From NCBI GenBank assembly GCA_017305535.1, contig JAFKKN010000002.1:124001-188000 (forward strand): a stretch of DNA of 64,000 nt, written 5' to 3'. Numbering within the stretch: position 1 is the first letter of the stretch; every line of letters begins with the position of its first letter. The notes below the pieces were generated by a model. The model was not told the origin of the DNA and did not search any database. It worked only from the letters and a program-made list of their open reading frames with translations. The stretch comes from Hyphomicrobiales bacterium (lineage in GTDB: Bacteria > Pseudomonadota > Alphaproteobacteria > Rhizobiales > Xanthobacteraceae). Shown here in pieces: positions 35,628 to 43,952 of the stretch. The position numbers were made by a program, and so were the translations under genes.

Positions 35628-37001
35628 TCAGCGTGCTACAGTCACGGGGATATAACTCACGGAGGTCTTCGGCAGCACTTCCAGAACGTCGCCTGTGTTC
35701 GGTTGTGAGACATCTTGCCGCCCCAGATAATCAATCGCCGGACCGGACCTGCGCCAGCCTGATACAGTCACTTTTTGCGGCGCGGCGTCCGCTTCCGTGG
35801 TCCAGACCGCAAGTTTGCATTGCTGCTCTGCTTGGTCGCAAAATCGCAAAATCGTGACACCCCGCGCGGTCGCCGGGTCGAAATGCTTAATCGTTTCGCG
35901 CAGGGACAATCCACCGATCTCACGCGACAGGGTCTGATAGGCCAGAAACGACGGGCGCATGGTCCCGTCGGATCGGACCAATCCGAAGCGATCTTCCATC
36001 TCGTTGTCATTATCGCCGGTGTCCATCAGGCAGTACCAGTTGGTCAGGCTGACTTGCTCCATCAGATTGATGAGGAACATACGAGGAAGCCAAAGCGCCT
36101 GAGTATCTTCGGAAATACCGGACCGATAGACCGAGTCACCCCATTCGCTGTCGACGATCGGCTTGCGCGCGACCCCCGCCGGCCATGCGGCAAGGTAGTT
36201 GTTGCGGAAGACAGCGTAGTCACGGGAAACCGTCTCGGGCGTTTGCCCAAAACGATGCGTATGCAGGCTGAGCGCATTCAAGCACGTCAACAGCTCCTGA
36301 TCGCTCAGAAGTGCCTGCATGAGCGGCTTTTTCGGGCTCCAGACCGTCGGCATCTGAGCCGCGGCAGGGCCGATCACGAACGCGTTCGGGACATGCCGCT
36401 TGATCGCGACGCAGGTTGCGCGGGCCAGCGTCACATAGATTCCAGGATGAGGTTTCGGCGGCCAAAATCCATCCTGGTCGGGCTCGTTCCAGATTTCCCA
36501 GATCGGATCGAGGTGGCGGTAACGCTCCGCCGCCGCCGTAGCCCACCGGGCGAACGCGACAATCTGCGCAGGTGTCGAAGGCGGTTGAACGCCCTGATGA
36601 CGCGCCCCGTCGACAAGCGCATCGTAAGGCGCTCCATGCAACGGATTGGGCCGGTTCAGAATAAATAGCGGGCGCAATCGGAGCTTTTCCAACTCCGCCG
36701 CGTAGGCATCGTAAAGAGACCAGTCATAGACACCCGGCTGCTTCTCGATCCACGGCCAGTTGAGGTCGATGCGGACGATAGCTGCGCCGACAGTATGCGC
36801 GAGGTTAAGACGTTCGCGCCAATTCGGCAGATGCAAGTAATTATCCGTAAACTGAACCGAGAGACCACGACCGACCGTTGGCGCCGACGATTGCGCCTGG
36901 ATCGCGGACAGCGGTGCGAGCAAAGCACATGCAACCGCGGCAATGCTGATGCATTTCCGACGCGCAAACCCGGTGGTTAACAAACCTTCTGTGCGACGCA
37001 T
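35628..37001 (-). CDS. Exported GH39/PslG-like glycoside hydrolase
   Basis: A 457-residue secreted protein with a signal peptide (hydrophobic core IAAVACALLAPLSA, cleavage after IQAQ). The (beta/alpha)8 barrel has NWPWIEKQPGVYDWSLYDAYA, the acid/base glutamate in PIWEIWNEPDQDGF and the nucleophile candidate in KPIVDSEWGDS, followed by a small beta domain. The closest functional analogy is PslG, an endoglycosidase encoded inside the Psl exopolysaccharide locus that trims mislocalised polymer. ATG 37001 is preferred over an upstream TTG. It starts the minus-strand operon and is divergent from the GT2 gene across 156 bp. Confidence 0.82.
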   Translation of the reverse strand: MRRTEGLLTTGFARRKCISIAAVACALLAPLSAIQAQSSAPTVGRGLSVQFTDNYLHLPNWRERLNLAHTVGAAIVRIDLNWPWIEKQPGVYDWSLYDAYAAELEKLRLRPLFILNRPNPLHGAPYDALVDGARHQGVQPPSTPAQIVAFARWATAAAERYRHLDPIWEIWNEPDQDGFWPPKPHPGIYVTLARATCVAIKRHVPNAFVIGPAAAQMPTVWSPKKPLMQALLSDQELLTCLNALSLHTHRFGQTPETVSRDYAVFRNNYLAAWPAGVARKPIVDSEWGDSVYRSGISEDTQALWLPRMFLINLMEQVSLTNWYCLMDTGDNDNEMEDRFGLVRSDGTMRPSFLAYQTLSREIGGLSLRETIKHFDPATARGVTILRFCDQAEQQCKLAVWTTEADAAPQKVTVSGWRRSGPAIDYLGRQDVSQPNTGDVLEVLPKTSVSYIPVTVAR

Positions 37002-37157
37002 CGATTCACCATGGTCGGCATCGTTCGGATACTTCAAAGGGATTTAACATATAAGAGCCTACGATATCGATAACGTAGCCATGTATTCCTCCCGATGGAT
37101 CGGCCGCCTCACGGAGATCTCGCAGACCTGCGATATCGCGACGGAGCAACAAAGAAG

Positions 37158-37994
37158 ATGAAGCGACGAACCGCCTTTCTGATGCCAGCTTACAATTCGA
37201 CCCGCGAGGATCTGGCACGAACCGTCAACTCCCTACTGGCGCAGACCGAAAGCGCCGATATCGTTATTGTTGACGACGGTTCACGGACACCGATCAGTGA
37301 ATTGCTTGCGCCGCACGCCAGCGTCGTCCTGCTCCGGCTCGATCGCAACCAAGGCATCACGGCCGCGCTCAATCACGGCCTCGAATATATCGTCAAGAGC
37401 GGCTACGAATTTGTGGCGCGCATGGATTGCGGCGACATCTGCGTGCAGAACCGCATCGAAAAACAACAGGCTTATATGGACGCGCATCCCGGCATGGATC
37501 TGCTCGGGGCCTTCGCGGACATCGTGGACGAACATGGCAACCATCTGTTCTTCGAAGGAACGTCAGGCGGCAGGCCGGCGATCGGTCGCAAGCTGCGAGA
37601 CAATGCGGCATTCAAGCATCCGACATTCTTTTTCCGAACGTCCAGCATCCGGAAGCTTGGCGGATACGCGACCGACTATCCGCACGCCGAGGATTACGAA
37701 TTCATGCTGCGTGTTTACAAACAGGGGAACATCGACTGCCTCGACGATGTTCTCGTGATCTACGAGAAGAACTCGAGCAGCATCAGCAGCAAGAATCGCA
37801 GCGCGCAATTGCAGTCGCGGCTGCGCATTCAACTCAAGTATCTCAAGCCGGCGAGCATCTCCGCATATGTCGGAATAGCCCGCACGATCGTCACCCTGCT
37901 CGTGCCGGCACCGATATGGGCTCGCCTTTCACAGTCTTATTGGGATCGCACAAGCGAACGCGGGGTCGTGGCCAAAGCGCGACTGCTTCGATGA
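37158..37994 (+). CDS. GT2 family glycosyltransferase
   Basis: A 278-residue GT-A enzyme of the family-2 EpsE/SpsA type. FLMPAYNSTREDLARTVNSL opens the nucleotide-binding fold, IVIVDDGSRTPI and LDRNQGITAALNHGLEYI follow, the DxD region is FVARMDCGDICV, and HAEDYEFMLRVYKQG carries the catalytic base region ED. It has no membrane helix. The start at 37158 is chosen by family length; AAGAAG is close. Its stop overlaps the polymerase start as ATGA, and it opens the plus-strand half of the locus. Confidence 0.9.
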   Translation: MKRRTAFLMPAYNSTREDLARTVNSLLAQTESADIVIVDDGSRTPISELLAPHASVVLLRLDRNQGITAALNHGLEYIVKSGYEFVARMDCGDICVQNRIEKQQAYMDAHPGMDLLGAFADIVDEHGNHLFFEGTSGGRPAIGRKLRDNAAFKHPTFFFRTSSIRKLGGYATDYPHAEDYEFMLRVYKQGNIDCLDDVLVIYEKNSSSISSKNRSAQLQSRLRIQLKYLKPASISAYVGIARTIVTLLVPAPIWARLSQSYWDRTSERGVVAKARLLR

Positions 37995-39382
37995 CATCGA
38001 TGGAGACGACGGCTCTTGGTGTGAGGAGGGAAGCGCAAGGCGTCCTGCCCAAGCGGCTCATCTGGCTTGCCGTCTTGCTGCTGCCAATCACCGGTCTCGC
38101 CGGCATCGGCGCGTTTGGCGAGCTGAAAGGATCGGCCACCGTTTATGTTCTCACGGTGACAATTCTGGTTACGGTCGCAACTCGGTTCGACAAAATTCAG
38201 ATACCGCCACCGCTTTTCGTCTTTGCAATCAGCCTGCTGACCTGGCTCGCCGTGAGCGCCGCGCTCAATTTCGGAGAGATTTTGACCTCCGTTTATCACG
38301 GTCGGAGCGGGTTCAATAAATTCGCCACCTCATCCGTCGTTCTGATCTTCGGCATTGCGGGCGCGATCGTCTGTACGACGTTATTCCAGCGCGTGAGTGA
38401 CGTCGAGAAGTTGTTCGTAAATCCGCTGATCGCCGCGATCGTCGCCTGTGCGATCTTCGCCGTGCCAGAGATTTTATCGTGGTTCTCATCGGCAGGCGAA
38501 CTTCTCTATAAGATATCGACTGGATTATTTCATACGGCGCAGGACGAAAAGGGACGTGCCACCGGCCGCCTGATCAGCCTCGCCTTCGAGGCGCCCGACC
38601 TTTCCTATTTCTGCGGCTTTGCGTGTCCGTGGGCCTTGTTCGCCTATCGTCTCCGGGCCAAGAACCATTCGCTGCTCAACGCACCCGTCATGGCGGGCCT
38701 GCCTCTGCTGCTGGCCCTGATCATGCTGTTATTGAGCAACTCGCGGACCGGCCTGCTGATGCTCGGCGGACTGATCTTCGCCGAGTTGGTCTACTGGATT
38801 CTGATGCGCGGGATGCGGCTTGGCGCGCTGGCGCTGATCGCTGCCATACCCGTATTCGCGGCTGTCGTGCTTGTCCCTTTGCTTGCCTTGCACAATGTCG
38901 ACGCCACGCTCGCCGCGGGCGATGTCTCGACAACGTCGCGATTGGCGCTGTTCAGCGCACAGCTATCGATTTTCGCCGGCAACCCGTTCTTTGGCGTTGG
39001 ATTCGGACAATTCGGCTTTCACGCATATCCGGTTTTGCCATCGTGGGCCTGGGACAGCTACGAGGTGGTCAACTGGTTCGAAACGTTTGACGATCTGCCG
39101 CCGACCTTCAATGTCGCGGGGCGGCTGGGCGCTGAACTCGGAGCGCCCGGCCTCGTGATCTGGTACGGCTTTTGGGCGACGGCGATTTTCCGGATCGCGC
39201 GGGCGGCGGCCCGACTACCGCGGAATTCGTCATTGAATTTTCTCAATGTCGCGCTGCTCGGCAGCATTTTCAGCCTGATCCTCGGCGGAATGAGCAATGA
39301 TCCGTTTCGTCGCCCGGAAACCTGGATACTGATTGCGATTGCATCGCTTTACGCGGGCAGGACCACGGAGAGGCCGGCGTGA
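37991..39382 (+). CDS. Wzy/O-antigen-ligase-like polysaccharide polymerase
   Basis: A 463-residue membrane protein with about eleven to twelve helices and a large periplasmic loop near residues 320-390 containing GNPFFGVGFGQFGFHAYP, which has the small-residue/aromatic pattern of the Wzy_C/O-antigen ligase domain (the motif with the conserved G and H). LSNSRTGLLMLGGLIFAE is another typical helix. It would polymerise repeat units delivered by Wzx or ligate them to a carrier. ATG at 37991 overlaps the GT2 stop; a longer open frame upstream is only a shadow of that gene. Confidence 0.85.
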   Translation: MTSMETTALGVRREAQGVLPKRLIWLAVLLLPITGLAGIGAFGELKGSATVYVLTVTILVTVATRFDKIQIPPPLFVFAISLLTWLAVSAALNFGEILTSVYHGRSGFNKFATSSVVLIFGIAGAIVCTTLFQRVSDVEKLFVNPLIAAIVACAIFAVPEILSWFSSAGELLYKISTGLFHTAQDEKGRATGRLISLAFEAPDLSYFCGFACPWALFAYRLRAKNHSLLNAPVMAGLPLLLALIMLLLSNSRTGLLMLGGLIFAELVYWILMRGMRLGALALIAAIPVFAAVVLVPLLALHNVDATLAAGDVSTTSRLALFSAQLSIFAGNPFFGVGFGQFGFHAYPVLPSWAWDSYEVVNWFETFDDLPPTFNVAGRLGAELGAPGLVIWYGFWATAIFRIARAAARLPRNSSLNFLNVALLGSIFSLILGGMSNDPFRRPETWILIAIASLYAGRTTERPA

Positions 39383-39566
39383 CAATCGGAAGTCAGATGG
39401 CAAGTGACGATGCGAGATATGCTCGCGATCATCACGACGTTTTGTCCCCGGTTCACGCCATCAACCTTAATTCCGAAGATCAAGGGCGTCCGTGCCCACA
39501 ACGGATTATACTCGACAGGAATTTCGGATCTGCGTTGGACCCGCGCAAAATCAGAGGCCGGGCTTG

Positions 39567-41213
39567 ATGTCCGCGAATTGCTACACGACAGATTTTCCGA
39601 TGAGTGAGCGGCCGTCACTTCGGCATCTGGCGCCGCGCTCCTTTGACAAAGAATATCGTCAAGTGTCCCAAAGAACGGATACAACTCACATCGCAATTAT
39701 CCTGCCAAGGCATCGGCTTTGGGAGTGGCATCGCCAGCTCGTCCTGCATCTCGAAAAGAGCCACGATGTCGATGTGTTCCTCGATGATGGCGCTCCACCG
39801 TATGCATTTGCTACCCGGCTTTGGCTGAAGGTCGAGCAGTCGGCATTTCCCGGTGGGGATCTGGCAAAGCCGATCGCGCCTGATGACGCGTGGCGTCCGG
39901 TCTCCGATCTGGAAGACGCCCCCGGCATGATCGTTTACAATCTGTCCGAGCGGCCTCAACCTTATTCCGGAGCGCTCGAGCTTCGATATGACGGCGTTCT
40001 CGACAGTTGCGCACTCATCGAGACTCTGCTGTCGCGAAGAACCCCGCGCTTTGCCATTCATTGCCCGGACAAGAACAGAATTCTCGCGGCATCGAGGCTG
40101 GCGATCGAAGACAAATTCCTGATCGGGCACGGGTTGCAAAATTCGTTTTCTCGTTGCGTGTCACTTGTCGATCGCGCGTTGTCGGCCGCCGACGGCCGGC
40201 TTGCCGACGAAGCGACCGTGACCGCGAAGCCGGAAAACACGACGCTGGCCGGATTCATCCTGCGCATGATTGCGCATAAGGCCTCGAACCTGATGATGAG
40301 GCCGTTTCGACGCCAGGAACATTGGCAAGTGGCGCTGCGCCTTGGCATGCGACCCTTCAATGTCATCCCGGATGACGGCGGTCGATTCTATGCCGACCCA
40401 TTTCTCTATCGCGCGAATGGCCGGACATTTCTGTTTGTCGAAGAATACCCCTATGCCGATCGAAAGGGCATCATTTCGGCCGCCGAGGTCGTCGACGACC
40501 GGCTTGTGACCGCACCGGTAGCGGTGCTCAAGCGCCCCTATCATCTTTCATATCCGTTCGTCTTCGAACACGACGGAGCCTACTGGATGATTCCGGAAAC
40601 GGGTGAGAACCACTCCATCGAGCTCTATCGCGCGACTGAATTTCCCTGGAAGTGGGAGCTGAGCGCGGTTCTGATGAAGGGCGCCGTATTCTCCGACGCG
40701 ACCCTTCTCCGTCATGCCGGCCTCTGGTGGCTTTTCGTTACCGCCGACCGGTTCGGCACGTCGACGCAGGACGAACTGTCAATCTTCTACAGCGAAACGC
40801 TTGAAGGCGAGTGGAAGCCGCATAGCGCCAACCCGGTCAAGTCGGATAGCCGCTTTTCCCGGCCCGCCGGCCGGATCGTCCAGCAAGACGGCCGCATGTT
40901 TCGACCGGCACAGAACTGCGATCGAACCTACGGCGCCGGCATCGTATGGTTTGAAATCACCGAGTTGACGCCGACGCGCTTCAGCGAACGAAAGATCGTC
41001 GACTGGGATGGTCAGACCGAGCTCTCCATGGACGGGCTTCATAGCTTCGACCAGCTCGGCCCACTTCAGGTCATAGACTTCAAACGCCCGGTTTACCGCG
41101 GGGCGGCGCGGAAGAGCATCACAACGATAACGCCGCGTCATGGCGGAAACTTTGAACGTTCCTTTTCTGATTCATCACATTTCTTCCCCTCATTCGAATC
41201 CGATTGCTCATGA
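39567..41213 (+). CDS. GINT1-like beta-propeller protein with formyltransferase-like N-terminus, polysaccharide locus
   Basis: A 548-residue cytosolic-looking protein. The first about 200 residues have a HIAIILPRHRLWEWHRQLV start and resemble the formyl-transferase-like/Rossmann N-domain found in related bacterial genes. Residues about 245-500 form a GH43-like five-bladed propeller with YADPFLYRANGRTFLFVEEY, SYPFVFEHDGAYWMIPET and LRHAGLWWLFVTADRFG, the module shared with plant glucosamine inositolphosphorylceramide transferase N-domains. No function is proven for bacterial members, though they cluster with sugar-modification genes. The start is uncertain (39567 or 39600). Its stop overlaps the next gene's ATG by ATGA. 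Confidence 0.68.
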   Translation: MSANCYTTDFPMSERPSLRHLAPRSFDKEYRQVSQRTDTTHIAIILPRHRLWEWHRQLVLHLEKSHDVDVFLDDGAPPYAFATRLWLKVEQSAFPGGDLAKPIAPDDAWRPVSDLEDAPGMIVYNLSERPQPYSGALELRYDGVLDSCALIETLLSRRTPRFAIHCPDKNRILAASRLAIEDKFLIGHGLQNSFSRCVSLVDRALSAADGRLADEATVTAKPENTTLAGFILRMIAHKASNLMMRPFRRQEHWQVALRLGMRPFNVIPDDGGRFYADPFLYRANGRTFLFVEEYPYADRKGIISAAEVVDDRLVTAPVAVLKRPYHLSYPFVFEHDGAYWMIPETGENHSIELYRATEFPWKWELSAVLMKGAVFSDATLLRHAGLWWLFVTADRFGTSTQDELSIFYSETLEGEWKPHSANPVKSDSRFSRPAGRIVQQDGRMFRPAQNCDRTYGAGIVWFEITELTPTRFSERKIVDWDGQTELSMDGLHSFDQLGPLQVIDFKRPVYRGAARKSITTITPRHGGNFERSFSDSSHFFPSFESDCS

Positions 41214-42307
41214 AAAACCATATTCGAGAACCGTCCGCGTTCACAGTCGCCGTCACGCCCCGGTTCGACTTCCTGTCGGAAGACTACGCAACCCTGTTTG
41301 CCGAATCGTCCGCGTCCGCATTTCAACACCCGATGTGGCTCGACGCCATTTATCGTCAACTCGTTCCGCAACTGAAGATCGATCCTCTGATCGTCACCGT
41401 TAGGGATGCGGTAGATGGCCGTCTCGTCATGGTGCTTCCACTGCTGCGTCGACGATATCGCGGACTGCGCACCATCGAGTTTGCTGACCTTGGCGTGTCC
41501 GACTATGTCGCGCCCATCGCCAGCGACGCCTCGATTGAAATCATCGCGACCGATCCCTTCGTCTGTCGACGCATCAGCGCCGTACTGAAGCCGTTCGACA
41601 TGTTGCGGATTCGAAAGCTGCGCTCGCCCTCGAAGGCCGTGCAGCAATTGTTTGGCGCGACGGATTGCTCGGAGATGTCGATGGGCGCCTATGCCGGACC
41701 GCTCGCTTCCGATTACACGGCGTGGCGATCGAACAATCTGACGGCATCTTATCGCAAGGAACTGGACAAGAAGTCCCGGCAACTACATCGCAAGGGACAG
41801 GTGGAATTTCATTGCACGACCGATGCGGCGGCGATCGAAGCAACATTCGTAAAGATGCGCGAATATCGCCGGCAACGCTTCGACTCCGGGGACTTGCTAC
41901 AGGATCAGATATATTTTGATTTTTATCTCGACATCGCAACCCGCGCGCACGCGACGCTGAGCCGCGTCTACAGCGTGGCGATGGACGGCGCGCCTATCGC
42001 GGGAGCCATGTGCCTCTCGCACAAGGGTTCGCTTCTGATCGTCCTCACCGGATTCGATCATGACAGCTACAAGAGCCAGTCGCTCGGCTCGCTGATCTTC
42101 GAGATGATCGCGAAACACAGCATAAGCGTGGGCGATCGCGAGCTCGATTTCACGATTGGCGATGAGCCGTATAAAACGCTGTTCGGCGCGCAGAAGTCGC
42201 CCCTTTATCAGATCGTTCGTTCCGGAAGTATTTCCGGCGCCATCGCTGGAGTTGCGGTACAGCGGGCGCCGTGGATTAAAGGTCTCGCGCAGCGGTTCGC
42301 GGGATAG
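41210..42307 (+). CDS. BioF2/FemAB-like GNAT acyltransferase
   Basis: A 365-residue protein of the FemAB-like GNAT group (CelD/BioF2 acyltransferase domain). It has FAESSASAFQHPMWLDAIYRQ in the N-half and a C-terminal GNAT domain around GAPIAGAMCLSHKGSLLIVLTGF and LGSLIFEMIAKHSISVGDREL with a final DFTIGDEPYKTLFGA. Related proteins lie in polysaccharide loci and are thought to acylate a sugar or an exopolysaccharide precursor. Translation is coupled to the propeller protein by the ATGA overlap, so the pair probably modifies the same repeat-unit sugar. The substrate is not known. Confidence 0.83.
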   Translation: MKNHIREPSAFTVAVTPRFDFLSEDYATLFAESSASAFQHPMWLDAIYRQLVPQLKIDPLIVTVRDAVDGRLVMVLPLLRRRYRGLRTIEFADLGVSDYVAPIASDASIEIIATDPFVCRRISAVLKPFDMLRIRKLRSPSKAVQQLFGATDCSEMSMGAYAGPLASDYTAWRSNNLTASYRKELDKKSRQLHRKGQVEFHCTTDAAAIEATFVKMREYRRQRFDSGDLLQDQIYFDFYLDIATRAHATLSRVYSVAMDGAPIAGAMCLSHKGSLLIVLTGFDHDSYKSQSLGSLIFEMIAKHSISVGDRELDFTIGDEPYKTLFGAQKSPLYQIVRSGSISGAIAGVAVQRAPWIKGLAQRFAG

Positions 42308-42664
42308 GGTTCGAAATCGATCCCCTGACACCGATTCATGATCGAGAGGCGACAGCCTTACCGCTGCGTCAGCACCTGCGTTCCGCCATCCGCGGCGCCG
42401 TCTCCCGGGCACGCCGGATTCCCGCGAAGAAAAGACCCGATTTCTCGACCCTTTCCGCTGCACTGCAACGAGGCTCAGCGCAACACCGCTCTCCGCTTGC
42501 GGCAAATTTGCGCATCGGGTGTGCGCGGCCCAGCCGAAGGTCGAAGACCGCTAGCCGTGACTCAGTTGGCGGGGTTTGTTAAAGCCGACATGATGAGGAA
42601 GCTTCGTGCACCGCACGGCTTCCATTGTTTGATTCATCGGAACAAATTTGCTGGGAGGCATCAC
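42308..42664. other. 357-bp intergenic leader with a strong hairpin before binding-protein gene
   Basis: No gene is supported. A hairpin at 42597-42623 is formed by GGAAGC, CGTGC, ACC, GCACG and GCTTCC, about 41 bp before the ATG of the binding-protein gene. It has no T tract, so it is more likely an mRNA 5' structure than a terminator. Confidence 0.5.
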
Positions 42665-43876
42665 ATGGCATCTGGAATCGGTAAATTGGGCGTTTGGTCG
42701 GCGGCGGTTGCGACATGCAGCCTTTTCGCCGCGGTTCCCGCGCTGGCGCAAGGCGTGAAGATCGGCATTCTGAACGACCAGTCCGGCGTCTACGCGGACT
42801 ACGGCGGGAAGTCCTCGATCGAGGCAGCCCGGATGGCCATCGAGGATTTCGGCGGCGAAGTGCTCGGACAGAAGGTCGAGCTGGTCGCGGCCGATCACCA
42901 GAACAAGCCGGACCTCGCAGTCAGCATCGCACGTAAATGGTATGACACCGAAGGCGTCGACATGATCACCGAGCTGACGACCTCATCGGTCGCGCTCGCT
43001 GTTCAGGAAGTCACCAAGGAAAAGAAGAAGATCGATATCGTGGTCGGCGCGGCCTCCTCGGCCGTCACCGGCGCCAACTGCTCGCCTTACGGCTTCCACT
43101 GGGCCTTCGACACCCACGCGCTCGCGGTCGGTACCGGCGGCGCGATGGTGAAGGCCGGCGGCGATAGCTGGTTCTTCCTGACAGTGGACTACGCCTTCGG
43201 CCACGCGCTGGAGAAAGACACCAGCGACATCGTCAAGGCTTCGGGCGGCAAGGTGCTCGGCGCGGTGCGAACCCCGCTCAACACCTCCGACTACTCCTCC
43301 TTCCTGTTGCAGGCGCAAAGCTCGAAGGCGAAGGTCGTGGGGCTCGCCAATGCCGGCGCGGACACCATCAACTCCATCAAGCAGGCATCGGAGTTCGGCA
43401 TCGTCGCTGGCGGTCAGAAGCTGGCGGCGCTGCTGCTGACGGCATCGGAAGTGCATGGCCTCGGCCTCAAGGCCGCGCAAGGCACGGTGCTGACCGAGAG
43501 CTTCTACTGGGACCTCAACGACAAGACCCGTGCTTTCGGCGAACGCTTCTACAAGCGCACCGGCCGGATGCCGAGCATGATCCAGGCCGGCACTTATTCG
43601 GCAACGTTGTCCTATCTGAAGGCGGTCAAGGCCGCCGGCACCAAGGACTCCGATGCTGTGGTGAAGAAACTGAAGGAACTTCCCGTCGACGACGCTTTCA
43701 CCACGGGCGGCAAGGTACTCGCGAACGGCCGCATGGTCGCCGACCTCTACCTCTTCGAGGTGAAGAAGCCGGAGGAAAGCAAGCGCGACTGGGACTATTA
43801 CAAACTGCTCGCCAAGGTTCCCGGCGACACCGCCTATCCGTCCGCGAAGGACAGCGGCTGCCCGCTGACGAAGTAA
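42665..43876 (+). CDS. Branched-chain-type ABC transporter substrate-binding protein (orphan copy 2)
   Basis: A 403-residue secreted binding protein with a signal peptide (VWSAAVATCSLFAAVPALA cleavage after ALA) and a family-I Peripla_BP_6 fold. VKIGILNDQSGVYADYGGK, ADHQNKPDLAVSIARKWYD, TSSVALAVQEVTKEKKK and SYLKAVKAAGTKDSDAV run parallel along their whole length with the protein at 16990-18195. GGGAGGCATC precedes the ATG. No permease or ATPase is nearby. The downstream hairpin is a perfect terminator. The ligand is unknown; a small polar or aromatic acid is likely from the family. Confidence 0.93.
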   Translation: MASGIGKLGVWSAAVATCSLFAAVPALAQGVKIGILNDQSGVYADYGGKSSIEAARMAIEDFGGEVLGQKVELVAADHQNKPDLAVSIARKWYDTEGVDMITELTTSSVALAVQEVTKEKKKIDIVVGAASSAVTGANCSPYGFHWAFDTHALAVGTGGAMVKAGGDSWFFLTVDYAFGHALEKDTSDIVKASGGKVLGAVRTPLNTSDYSSFLLQAQSSKAKVVGLANAGADTINSIKQASEFGIVAGGQKLAALLLTASEVHGLGLKAAQGTVLTESFYWDLNDKTRAFGERFYKRTGRMPSMIQAGTYSATLSYLKAVKAAGTKDSDAVVKKLKELPVDDAFTTGGKVLANGRMVADLYLFEVKKPEESKRDWDYYKLLAKVPGDTAYPSAKDSGCPLTK

Positions 43877-43914
43877 GCGGATGTCACCCGCAAGGGTGAT
43901 GTGACGAACAGCAA

Positions 43915-43950
43915 GGGCGCGATCCTCACCGGATCGCGCCCTTTGCGTTT
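43915..43950 (+). terminator. Terminator after orphan binding protein copy 2
   Basis: GGGCGCGATCC and GGATCGCGCCC form an 11-bp stem with a five-base TCACC loop, followed by TTTGCGTTTT. It lies just before the convergent lipocalin gene ends at 43953 and may serve both strands. Confidence 0.9.
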
Positions 43951-43952
43951 TA

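Noticed and set aside
37427..39382. Polymerase gene starting far inside the GT2 gene
   Set aside because: The true start is ATG 37991, which overlaps the GT2 stop; the earlier part is a shadow of the GT2 frame.
42338..43876. Binding-protein copy 2 with a 109-residue N-terminal extension
   Set aside because: The extension has no support. ATG 42665 has a strong GGGAGG site and starts a normal signal peptide.
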